Shown: positions 17,857 to 24,793 of the stretch, one piece after another
Position numbering within the stretch: position 1 is the stretch's first letter
Layout: each line of letters begins with the position of its first letter
From: a virus
Length of the DNA: 44,373 bases
Virus record (IMG/VR): IMGVR_UViG_3300031602_000008
Location: 1-44,373 of that record
Reading direction: 5' to 3' (one strand)
Translations under genes and position numbers: made by a program
Notes under the pieces: generated by a model
Database searches by the model: none
Told to the model about the DNA's origin: nothing
What the model saw: the letters and a program-made list of their open reading frames with translations, nothing else

Positions 17857-20553
17857 ATGAGCATTTATATACAAGAAGTCTTAGGACTATTAAAAAGAAA
17901 CAAAAAAAAACTTAAGCTAGATAAAGTAAGAGATCATTTTGAGTTTGGTAAACTTTATCAAAGCAGTAGATTAAATACTGGGGCTTCTTATAATCCTACA
18001 ATGGAACCTTTTGTAATTAAATTTGGTGATCTTGTATGTGAAATAACAGAAGACTTAACTAGAACTCAACCTTTATCAGGCAATTTAGGCTATGTACCTG
18101 TTTATACTAGTCCAGAAGGAACATGCTCTTGGGATACTCTTAAAGATTCTATCATTACACAAAACAGTATAGGAGATACTATAACTATAGGTGGTAAGTT
18201 AAAAATTGTAACTGTAGATCAGGATGATACTCTTGTTCAAATACTAGTAAGAGATCCAGCAGCTGGAGGTGAAGTAAAGTTTAGAGATGCAGCATCAATT
18301 ATTCCTGCTACAGGTTTTGATACTCTACCAATGAGTATATCATCCGGGTGGGTGCAAACAAAACTTAATGCTTATGTTAATTTAGATGATACAACTGTAC
18401 CATATATTAATATAGAAGGCATGGTCAATCTAACTGATGGAGTAGAAGGTTGTGTAATTGCAAAAAATATTAAAACAGGAACTGTATTAGCAGATGATGT
18501 AATTAGATTCCCTAATGGATGGGTTGGTACTACTGATACATTTATTAATGAAATTACTTGGACTCAAGGTGTGGATAATGGTTATCCAACTTCAGGATTA
18601 TTATTTGGTGAATCTATCAAATTTAATTATATAACTTATCAAGTTCCATCAACTACAAATAGTATATTACAGTGGGATGCTTGTTGTAAAGCCTCTAGTA
18701 ACTCATGTCCTTTAGCAACTGATTCAGCATTTACTATAGATGAAGATACTTCTTTAAGTGATCAGGTTATTGTAACTGATGATGGATTTGGTTCATATAC
18801 TCTTACTTATACTGTAGTAACTCAACCTACTAATGGAACAGTTTCTTTTGATACAACTACCGGAACATATACTTATACACCTACTGCTGATTATTTTGGT
18901 GTTGATTCATTTACATTTTCAGCAAATGATGGATATTGTGATAGTAATATAGCAACAGTAACTATTACTGTTTTAGCTGTAGCTGATAATCCTTCTATAG
19001 ATACTGCATGTACTGGTACATCACAATTAAACCCAGGAGATGTATATACATATAATGGTACTGTATCAGATAATGATACGGCATGTAATTTATTAACAAT
19101 GTCTTTGGTTTCAGTAACTCCTGCAGCACCATCATGGTTAAATTTAGTATATAATAATGATTGTACATTCACATTGTCAGGAACTTATCCTGCAGCAGGT
19201 GGTATATTTAATGCTGTTATAGAAGTAACTGATGGAAGTACAACTGACCAACAATCATGTAATATTGCAGGTTTAATTCCAAACATAAATACATATTTTG
19301 TATTCTGGTATGATACATCTGGTTCTATAACAGAAACAATTAGACAAATGGGTGAAATTACTAGTGCACCTGTAATTTATTCTACTTTTAGAGCTGCTGC
19401 TGGTACTTATGGTTCTAGTACTTCAGGCCCATTTCAATTTCAAAATTCTACAGGTGGTAATGGTAATCAATATGTTACACAAGTAGATGGTTTAGGAAAA
19501 GGTTCTTGGTTATTTATTAGACCTGGAATGTTAGCAAGTAATACTGTAGGTGGAGTAGATACTGGTTTAGTTCCTGCAGGTACCTTTGTTACAAGTGCTG
19601 TTTTTGATTCAGCAAATCAAAGGGTAACTGTAATGTTTAATAATAATATAGACATGTCAGCTGGAATGGCAGCAAATGGAGTATTTAAATTTGAATTAGA
19701 TGATACTTTACAAGCAGCAGATTATGCAAGTCCAAGTAACCTAAGAAATCTTCTTCAAGACTTTTATGTTACATCTGGTTTTGGTACTAAAGCAAGTGGT
19801 AATAATGATCCAACAACAAATGGTCAAGATCAATTTAATAGCCATGTGTATACAGGTGTTTCTGGTGAAGAAGAACAAGTGCAAATGTTATATAACAAAA
19901 GTGAAGGTTTATCTAATGCTGTAAATCAAGTGTTTGATGGTGCTGATCAAGTTATAATAATGGGTATGGGAGATGAAGCTGCTACAAGAAATGGTCCTGC
20001 ATTTACAAATCCATGTGCTAGCAGTTATTATGGTAATTTTATGGATCCTCCATTTAATCAAAATACTGATCAACCTAATATAGCATGTAACTGGTCTAAT
20101 AGAACTGCATCAACAAATACTAGTTTAGTGAATGATGTTCTTAATCTTAAATCTAATATAACAACAATAACCAGTCAAACAGGAGGTTCTTCAGGAGTAC
20201 CTTTAATTTATAGAGGTATGTTTTTAAATATTGGTTCATGGAATTCTAATTTAGCTCCGGGCTCACCAGGAGACACACCTTCTATACCAAATCTAATGTA
20301 TATAGAAATGATGGACTTAATGCACTTTGGAGCTAATGCAGATAATGGAGCATCATTCTACACTGATGCTGATACTTTAAGAGTTCTATCTTCAGGTACT
20401 ACTCCAACAATAACATATAGACCAGATACTTTTAATGCAGGTCTTGGATTATTAAAAACTTCAACAGGAGGTACAAACGATCAAACTCCTGGTTTAGCAT
20501 ATTATTACAATGAAGTTAGGAACGGATTAAATGAAATGGGATTCACTTTATAA
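17857..20553 (+). CDS. Adhesin-like appendage protein with Ig/cadherin-like and VWA-like domains
   Basis: 898 aa. N-terminal QEVLGLLKRNK (6-16) and RDHFEFG (25-31) match the anchor of the other two fibre proteins. Residues about 295-382 form a cadherin-like/Big_9 repeat beginning DEDTSLS and containing TYTYTPTADYFG. A second Ig-like (He_PIG-type) domain follows to about 470. From about 480 there is a VWA-like domain with a MIDAS motif DTSGS (486-490). The C-terminal 200 residues carry few Cys and look globular. These are modules of cell-surface adhesion, so this is probably a receptor-binding protein that may need a divalent metal. It has its own promoter-like motif 17-24 nt upstream. Confidence 0.72.
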   Translation: MSIYIQEVLGLLKRNKKKLKLDKVRDHFEFGKLYQSSRLNTGASYNPTMEPFVIKFGDLVCEITEDLTRTQPLSGNLGYVPVYTSPEGTCSWDTLKDSIITQNSIGDTITIGGKLKIVTVDQDDTLVQILVRDPAAGGEVKFRDAASIIPATGFDTLPMSISSGWVQTKLNAYVNLDDTTVPYINIEGMVNLTDGVEGCVIAKNIKTGTVLADDVIRFPNGWVGTTDTFINEITWTQGVDNGYPTSGLLFGESIKFNYITYQVPSTTNSILQWDACCKASSNSCPLATDSAFTIDEDTSLSDQVIVTDDGFGSYTLTYTVVTQPTNGTVSFDTTTGTYTYTPTADYFGVDSFTFSANDGYCDSNIATVTITVLAVADNPSIDTACTGTSQLNPGDVYTYNGTVSDNDTACNLLTMSLVSVTPAAPSWLNLVYNNDCTFTLSGTYPAAGGIFNAVIEVTDGSTTDQQSCNIAGLIPNINTYFVFWYDTSGSITETIRQMGEITSAPVIYSTFRAAAGTYGSSTSGPFQFQNSTGGNGNQYVTQVDGLGKGSWLFIRPGMLASNTVGGVDTGLVPAGTFVTSAVFDSANQRVTVMFNNNIDMSAGMAANGVFKFELDDTLQAADYASPSNLRNLLQDFYVTSGFGTKASGNNDPTTNGQDQFNSHVYTGVSGEEEQVQMLYNKSEGLSNAVNQVFDGADQVIIMGMGDEAATRNGPAFTNPCASSYYGNFMDPPFNQNTDQPNIACNWSNRTASTNTSLVNDVLNLKSNITTITSQTGGSSGVPLIYRGMFLNIGSWNSNLAPGSPGDTPSIPNLMYIEMMDLMHFGANADNGASFYTDADTLRVLSSGTTPTITYRPDTFNAGLGLLKTSTGGTNDQTPGLAYYYNEVRNGLNEMGFTL

Positions 20554-20574
20554 TAAACAATTAAATAAATAAAT

Positions 20575-21021
20575 ATGGCAACACAATATAACAATTCAGA
20601 ATCATCATCTCTTAATAGTGAGTATCCTAAAAATATGGCTATGCCAAACCAATATGGTTTTGGTACTTTAGCACCTCATAAAATTATCTCAGCTGCTACA
20701 GCAAATGAAACTTTTATAAAAATAGGTGGAGCATCTGTTTATGGAATATGTTTAACTAATACTGGAGCTACTGCAGCATATGTAAGAATCTTTGATAAGG
20801 CCAGTATACCGGTTTCTGCAACTGATTTATCTATCATGACTATATGTATTCCTGCTGCAGCTGCGGCTGGTGCAGGTTCCAATGGTGTAAATAATGTTTT
20901 TTTACCAGTACCAGTAGGATTAAAATTAGGATTAGGAATTAATATAACAGGATTAGCTACTGATTTAGATGTTACAGCAGTAGCTTCTGAACAAATAGTA
21001 GGAACTATACTTTGGAGATAA
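20575..21021 (+). CDS. Small beta-rich virion protein
   Basis: 148 aa. A polar N-terminus (about 35 residues) is followed by a beta-sandwich-like region with Ala/Gly-rich loops and a terminal strand VGTILWR. Overall design resembles the 114-aa protein at 12064-12408 (signal ISAATANETFIKIGG, then VYGICLTNTG). Probably an accessory structural protein; identity not established. Confidence 0.55.
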   Translation: MATQYNNSESSSLNSEYPKNMAMPNQYGFGTLAPHKIISAATANETFIKIGGASVYGICLTNTGATAAYVRIFDKASIPVSATDLSIMTICIPAAAAAGAGSNGVNNVFLPVPVGLKLGLGINITGLATDLDVTAVASEQIVGTILWR

Positions 21022-21029
21022 ATAAAACT

Positions 21030-21215
21030 ATGGCAAAACAACAATCAAACAACGCAAGCAATCCTATAAGTCCACACAACTCTATTAAAAGAGAAGGTGG
21101 ATCAATAGTAAATACTGATGCTAATAAAAACCAGGGTGGGTTTAGGCCTGCACCAGATAAAACAGTGCTAGGTACTATGAATACTATAATGACTGATCAG
21201 TATAAAAAAGCATAA
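21030..21215 (+). CDS. Small polar protein
   Basis: 61 aa from ATG 21030; an upstream in-frame TTG (21012) would overlap the previous gene. Asn/Ser-rich, without cysteines or hydrophobic helices. Its stop (TAA) adjoins the next ATG. No family recognised. Confidence 0.55.
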   Translation: MAKQQSNNASNPISPHNSIKREGGSIVNTDANKNQGGFRPAPDKTVLGTMNTIMTDQYKKA

Positions 21216-21431
21216 ATGAAATCAATAGTAAACTTTAAAGACTTTGCCTCTAATCCAATAGCAGGAGTATTATTATTATCTCTTATAGCAATAGGTTATT
21301 TATATGTAGATAATAAAACCACTCTGACTAATCAAATAAGAGTTTTACAAGAAGAAGTCATTATTCTTAGAAATGATTATAAAGTATTAAATAATAAATT
21401 TATTGAGACTTTAAGAACAATACATGAATAA
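21216..21431 (+). CDS. Inner-membrane coiled-coil protein, candidate i-spanin
   Basis: 71 aa. One TM helix at about residues 14-31, then a heptad-like helix (TNQIRVLQEEVIILRNDYKV) to the C-terminus. This N-in/C-out topology plus coiled coil is that of inner-membrane spanins, which pair with an outer-membrane lipoprotein to fuse membranes in Gram-negative hosts. It overlaps the following lipoprotein gene by 8 nt. It is short for the class, so the call is by topology and context only. Confidence 0.5.
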   Translation: MKSIVNFKDFASNPIAGVLLLSLIAIGYLYVDNKTTLTNQIRVLQEEVIILRNDYKVLNNKFIETLRTIHE

Positions 21432-21849
21432 GCTATTTCTTATATTACTTTTTATACTATCCTCTTGTTGTGGGTTAAATAAAAATGTTGAACCTATATC
21501 TGAAACAAATAACAATATAGATAGCATGATGATATTAGCAGATGATGCTATTATTCATCTTAAACATAAAAAAGAAAGCCACCAGAATGTTCAGGATAAA
21601 TTAAACCAAAAAGTATTAGATATTATATATGTCCGTAATTTCTATAAAGATAGTATAGATAATTTAAAAAGTTTAAAATTAGTAAATAGAGATAGTATTA
21701 TTTATAACTATAATACAGAATTAATTACTATTATAGATACAATTAGAGTTACTATATCTGATTCAATATGTCCAGTATGTATGAATAAAATTAATAAGAG
21801 AAAATCTTTATTTAAGATTTTTAAGAAAAAGACTAAGGAAAAGATTTAA
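21424..21849 (+). CDS. Lipoprotein, candidate o-spanin
   Basis: 141 aa. The N-terminus MNKLFLILLFILSSC is a type II signal peptide with lipobox LSSC (C15, followed by C16). The mature part is charged and probably helical. It ends with SICPVCMNK, a CxxC pair, and a Lys-rich tail. Position overlapping a one-TM coiled-coil gene supports an o-spanin role at the outer membrane, which would require a Gram-negative host. It is larger than most o-spanins. Last gene of the plus-strand late operon. Confidence 0.55.
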   Translation: MNKLFLILLFILSSCCGLNKNVEPISETNNNIDSMMILADDAIIHLKHKKESHQNVQDKLNQKVLDIIYVRNFYKDSIDNLKSLKLVNRDSIIYNYNTELITIIDTIRVTISDSICPVCMNKINKRKSLFKIFKKKTKEKI

Positions 21850-21854
21850 TATTC

Positions 21855-21874
21855 AGTATTTTATTTTAAATACT
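21855..21874. terminator. AT-rich hairpin between convergent operons
   Basis: AGTATTT (21855-21861) and AAATACT (21868-21874) can pair around a 6-nt loop just after the late operon. The stem is weak and overlaps the 3' end of the minus-strand HTH gene; possible bidirectional terminator. Confidence 0.3.
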
Positions 21875-22028
21875 CTCTAATTCTACTTTCACTTAATTCA
21901 TACTTAACTGCTAAATCTTTAACACTTACACCTTCATTATATAATTTATTAATTTTTGTAGCTCTATCTTTAATAAGTGTACTTTTAATATCAGTATATG
22001 TATTATCTTTGCTATTCCAGTTTTTCAT
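21861..22028 (-). CDS. Small helix-turn-helix protein
   Basis: 55 aa, ATG at 22028, stop at 21861. The C-terminal half contains INKLYNEGVSVKDLAVKYEL followed by SESRIREYL, a sigma-70 region 4/resolvase-like HTH pattern. Probably a DNA-binding regulator. Last gene of the minus-strand run, convergent with the lysis genes and 2 nt downstream of the 75-aa gene. Confidence 0.6.
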   Translation of the reverse strand: MKNWNSKDNTYTDIKSTLIKDRATKINKLYNEGVSVKDLAVKYELSESRIREYLK

Positions 22029-22030
22029 AT

Positions 22031-22258
22031 TTATTTTCTTAATTCTATCAACATATGTTTTATACTATACATATAAGATGATACTGAGTCAGATTCATCC
22101 TCTATATTAGTTAATTCTTTCAGTAAGTTTACTTTTGCCCACATCTCTGCAAAGCGTATCAGTTGTTCTTCTGTGTATTCTTGTTTACCTCCTGGGTCAA
22201 ACACTGTGTCCCATTCATTTAATTCATCTGAGTGTAAATATTCTTTTGCTCCATTCAT
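22031..22258 (-). CDS. Small acidic protein
   Basis: 75 aa, rich in Glu/Asp, predicted helical in the second half (EEQLIRFAEMWAKVNLLKEL). No family recognised. Followed 2 nt later by the HTH gene. Confidence 0.55.
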   Translation of the reverse strand: MNGAKEYLHSDELNEWDTVFDPGGKQEYTEEQLIRFAEMWAKVNLLKELTNIEDESDSVSSYMYSIKHMLIELRK

Positions 22259-22337
22259 ATCTTTAACGCCCTTATTAGTGAGAGGGGCTTTACTCTTTTG
22301 TTTCTTATTATGTACATTTACTTATGTTTTGTTTCAA

Positions 22338-23027
22338 TTAAGATATATTTAAAGTAATTATATTTCCATTACTACTTAACTCTCCAAATTTTCTATCTGT
22401 TACAACAGATCCGTTTGAAAATACTGTATCCATCCCAGGTATAGTTCTTGTACCAGCATTGATAATCTCTTTGTTGTTATGTATATGACCAAATAGTACA
22501 AGCTTAGGTTGCATTACTATACATATTGCAAGTAATGATTTATCACCACAGAACTCTAAGTTATTTGCTCTATCATAAGAAGCATCTAATATCCCCATAG
22601 GAGGACCATGTGTTACAATAATATCTGTATCTACATCTATTGCTTTAGTCCAAAATCTATCTAACTTGAATCTTGCTTTATTAAATGCCCAACCTGTTCC
22701 AAATGAAGGAGTGATAGGTGAACCAAATATCTTAAGTCCCTCTATAGTAATATGAGTGTTTTCTAAGTAATGAATACCTGCAACATCAAAATCAGTCTTA
22801 GTAACAAAACCTCTCTCAATAGATGTATCATGATTACCAGCAATAAATACTTTGTGAGGTATAGGTAGTGCACCAAACCAATCTATAAATTCCCTAACTT
22901 GTGGTTCATTATGATAAGGGTCTCTTGGGTTAGAACAATCACCACTAAATATAACCATATCAATATTTTCTGGTATTGTTAGAAGGTCATGATACGTATG
23001 TGTATCTCCTATGTGCCAAATTTTCAT
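22338..23027 (-). CDS. Calcineurin-like metallophosphoesterase
   Basis: 229 aa with the full motif set of the family: GDTH (7-10), GDCSN (29-33), GNHD (64-67), THGPP (139-143) and GHIH (180-183). These bind two metals and hydrolyse phosphoesters. Substrate cannot be read from the sequence; phage members include nucleic-acid or cyclic-nucleotide phosphodiesterases and protein phosphatases. It follows the 109-aa gene by 10 nt in the minus-strand operon. Confidence 0.9.
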   Translation of the reverse strand: MKIWHIGDTHTYHDLLTIPENIDMVIFSGDCSNPRDPYHNEPQVREFIDWFGALPIPHKVFIAGNHDTSIERGFVTKTDFDVAGIHYLENTHITIEGLKIFGSPITPSFGTGWAFNKARFKLDRFWTKAIDVDTDIIVTHGPPMGILDASYDRANNLEFCGDKSLLAICIVMQPKLVLFGHIHNNKEIINAGTRTIPGMDTVFSNGSVVTDRKFGELSSNGNIITLNIS

Positions 23028-23037
23028 ATCTATTGTT

Positions 23038-23367
23038 TTAATTTAAAAATATTTTTAATGTCTTGCCATCATCTTGTACTGATAACTCTAAGCTCTTGAA
23101 GTCTTTTAACTCCTTGTATAACGTTAGTAATCTACCAACTGCTTTGTCATTCTTAGCGTGGTTAATAAGCTCTAATCTATTCAGTTTATTTACATTTAGT
23201 GTTAAAGTTTCATCTATCACACCTGTTAATTCCTCAATTCTATCTAATAGTATATCATGCTTATCTGAATATCTTAATGGTTTAGCTAATTCAGCTATTT
23301 GCTCTAATTCTTCAAGTAGTTTTTGGTTGACATACTGCTCTAATTCAACATTATCTCTTTTGTCCAT
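23038..23367 (-). CDS. Hypothetical helical protein behind tandem-repeat leader
   Basis: 109 aa, almost entirely helical and charged (VELEQYVNQKLLEELEQIAEL), with a C-terminal strand pair ending KTLKIFLN. No family recognised. Its start is only 11 nt from a block of helically phased repeats (23378-23437), so the product could be autoregulated or origin-linked; this is inference from position. Confidence 0.6.
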   Translation of the reverse strand: MDKRDNVELEQYVNQKLLEELEQIAELAKPLRYSDKHDILLDRIEELTGVIDETLTLNVNKLNRLELINHAKNDKAVGRLLTLYKELKDFKSLELSVQDDGKTLKIFLN

Positions 23368-23377
23368 ATTTATTATT

Positions 23378-23437
23378 TTAATTGGCCGTTAATTGGCCGT
23401 TATTGTCCGTATTGCACATTAATTGCACTATTTGCAC
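23378..23437. repeat. Helically phased tandem repeats (iteron/operator-like)
   Basis: TTAATTGGCCG occurs twice back to back (23378-23388, 23389-23399), followed by a degenerate copy TTATTGTCCG (23400-23409). Then TTGCAC occurs three times (23412, 23423, 23432). Spacings of 11, 11, 12, 11 and 9 bp put every unit on about the same DNA face. It sits directly upstream of the 109-aa gene start. Confidence 0.8.
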
Positions 23438-23481
23438 AACCATCTTCCTGATGTCAGGAGAATAATACTATCTTCATTTTG

Positions 23482-23671
23482 TTACCACTTGTTATCACAA
23501 CCTGTGATTTCAAGTTGTGCATCCAGTGGCTGCGTTATTCTTCTTTTATCTCCAATAAAGTGTTCATTACACTTAACAATATCTCCATATTTGTGTTGTT
23601 TCCATTTAACACTTTTGTCACAAATTAATCACATTCTATTGTCACTATAGGTATAATTCTTTTACTTTCAT
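23482..23671 (-). pseudogene. Possible degraded small gene
   Basis: On the minus strand, ATG 23671 begins MKVKELYL then stops. A change of frame continues as YSDNRM, hits TGA, and then runs open for 48 codons to TAA at 23482 (KWKQHKYGDIVKC, GDKRRITQPLDAQLEITG). The balanced amino-acid content of that stretch suggests a former gene with one frameshift and one nonsense change. An alternative is chance readability or programmed recoding. Confidence 0.35.
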
Positions 23672-23688
23672 CACTATATTTATCTCAT

Positions 23689-23782
23689 AATCACATTGTA
23701 GTGTGATTGTTTGTGGTCTCATTTTGCGACCTCAAGTTTACTCCGGGGTGAACAAGAGTATTAACATTATGGCAAAAACGCC
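23689..23782. other. Cluster of hairpins in the non-coding region
   Basis: Four inverted repeats in under 100 bp: AATCACA/TGTGATT (23689-23708, perfect 7-bp stem), GGTC/GACC (23715-23731), GTTTACT/GGTGAAC around CCGG (23736-23753, with G-U pairs) and GGC/GCC (23771-23782). None has a T-tract. It could be an origin, a structured 3' UTR of the Nmad1 transcript, or a small RNA. Confidence 0.45.
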
Positions 23783-23846
23783 TTTATGCCCACCCCTTTG
23801 TAAATTTTACTTGGCCAAATTACAACTATATTTCCACGTTTTCTCT

Positions 23847-24248
23847 TTACTTTCCCCATTTTTCACGGTTAACTATTAAAGCTATAACACTATAGTTAGC
23901 TAAATCAATCCAAGAATCCTCTAGAGATTCATTATATTCTTTTTTCTTATTCCAAAGTAAATTTTGTATACGAGATATTTTATCATTCATTCTAAACCAT
24001 AAGCCCTGATGACTAAATAATTTATTATCATGTATTGTTAGATCTCTACCTAAAGCAATATTATTAGGACCATAGTCCATTTGTTTCCTGCAGAATAACT
24101 CATATTGTTCTGCTTGTATTTTTTTAAATTCAGCAGCAGTTTCAGGATATTGTGATTCACAGGTATCTATAACACCAGTATTTCTATCTTTTTCATAATA
24201 ATGTTTACTATGAGTTTCTTTTATTTTTCCTATTATTATTCCTTTCAT
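23847..24248 (-). CDS. Nmad1 / DUF1599 protein (nucleotide-modification associated)
   Basis: 133 aa. Matches the Nmad1 (DUF1599) pattern: K55-x2-DYG (58-60) NNIA, then GLWFRMNDKISRIQNL (82-97), NES (106-108), and D111/D115/N118 before a hydrophobic helix. The family is associated with phage base-modification gene sets and resembles all-alpha nucleotide pyrophosphatases. A nucleotide-processing role is established only at family level. Its ATG overlaps the stop of the 57-aa membrane gene (ATGA). Confidence 0.75.
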   Translation of the reverse strand: MKGIIIGKIKETHSKHYYEKDRNTGVIDTCESQYPETAAEFKKIQAEQYELFCRKQMDYGPNNIALGRDLTIHDNKLFSHQGLWFRMNDKISRIQNLLWNKKKEYNESLEDSWIDLANYSVIALIVNREKWGK

Positions 24249-24418
24249 TTCTTTTTTTTATGTTCATAGATTCTATCATGAGCTAGACCACCAGTTAAAG
24301 TAACAACTTTATCTATTCTATTTTCTAGCTTATTATTTTTTTTATTTCTTTTACTACCTATAAAGCAACTTATTCCTGCTATAGTAAATAAAGCTACCAT
24401 TATTAATTCTATAATCAT
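24245..24418 (-). CDS. Small one-TM protein
   Basis: 57 aa, ATG at 24418, TGA overlapping the Nmad1 start. Residues 1-20 form a hydrophobic helix (MIIELIMVALFTIAGISCFI); the rest is Lys/Asn-rich and cytoplasmic-like. No family recognised. ATGA coupling to the next gene supports translation. Confidence 0.55.
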   Translation of the reverse strand: MIIELIMVALFTIAGISCFIGSKRNKKNNKLENRIDKVVTLTGGLAHDRIYEHKKKK

Positions 24419-24420
24419 TT

Positions 24421-24486
24421 TTATAATTCTTTAGTTATTGATGTACCTTTTTGTTCATCACCTGCATCTGATATTATTATTGTCAT
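24421..24486 (-). CDS. Possible 21-aa microprotein
   Basis: ATG 24486 to TAA 24421, overlapping the end of the 64-aa gene in another frame and lying 2 nt before the 57-aa gene. Sequence is polar with balanced composition (ISDAGDEQKGTSITKEL). It could be a coupled micro-ORF or a frameshifted tail of the upstream gene. Confidence 0.3.
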   Translation of the reverse strand: MTIIISDAGDEQKGTSITKEL

Positions 24487-24652
24487 TTTGTTTTGTTTTT
24501 TCTGAAAGAAAAGATTGTTCTACTTTAACCCAATATTCATTGAGTTCTTCTTCTCTATCTATTAAATAAATTATTTGTCTTATGTGAATGAGTCCATCAA
24601 TAGGGCCCATTCTTTGATATATGTATTTACCACGATTAATTGTTTCTGTCAT
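24458..24652 (-). CDS. Hypothetical small protein
   Basis: 64 aa, ATG 24652, TGA stop. Contains YIYQRMGPIDGLIHIRQII and an acidic helix DREEELNEYWVKVEQ. No family recognised. A hairpin lies 14-53 nt upstream of the start. Confidence 0.5.
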   Translation of the reverse strand: MTETINRGKYIYQRMGPIDGLIHIRQIIYLIDREEELNEYWVKVEQSFLSEKTKQNDNNNIRCR

Positions 24653-24665
24653 AATTAATTAAGTA

Positions 24666-24705
24666 AGGCTGGAGCTCAAGAATGCAAAAACTTAAACTCC
24701 AGCCT
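24666..24705 (-). terminator. Hairpin upstream of the 64-aa gene
   Basis: AGGCTGGAG (24666-24674) pairs perfectly with CTCCAGCCT (24697-24705), with AAG/CTT inside the loop extending the structure. T-tracts are weak on both strands, so it may be an attenuator or RNA-stability element rather than a strong terminator. Confidence 0.45.
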
Positions 24706-24712
24706 AATTTTA

Positions 24713-24790
24713 TCATTCATTTAAATTGTTCCTGCTTGCTATATAAAAGCAAAGAACAAGTAATAAAAATAGTATAAGTGTTTTTATCAT
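24713..24790 (-). CDS. 25-aa membrane microprotein
   Basis: ATG 24790 to TGA 24713, starting 3 nt after the DUF932 stop. Nearly the whole peptide is one hydrophobic helix (IKTLILFLLLVLCFYIA) with a short polar tail RNNLNE. Plausible, given several other one-TM mini-genes in this operon, but unproven. Confidence 0.4.
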   Translation of the reverse strand: MIKTLILFLLLVLCFYIASRNNLNE

Positions 24791-24793
24791 TTA

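Larger units (their letters stand above)
23368..23846. other. Large non-coding region: repeats, decayed ORF and hairpins
   Basis: The longest gene-free stretch in the minus-strand half (479 bp). From left to right it holds tandem repeats, a broken small reading frame and several inverted repeats (separate entries). Local GC and strand bias look different from flanking genes. It lies between the 109-aa gene and the Nmad1 gene. Candidate replication origin or structured RNA; no tRNA fold was found. Confidence 0.6.

Noticed and set aside
21855-21874. Strong bidirectional terminator
   Set aside because: Only a 7-bp AT stem, without GC pairs other than one; kept as a weak candidate only.
23423-23650. 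Plus-strand 75-codon frame in the non-coding region
   Set aside because: Hydrophobic, Cys/Leu-rich composition typical of an antisense shadow, no coding-like pattern, and it opposes local gene direction.
23736-23753. Considered as part of a tRNA
   Set aside because: No cloverleaf, anticodon arm or T-loop consensus could be formed on either strand.
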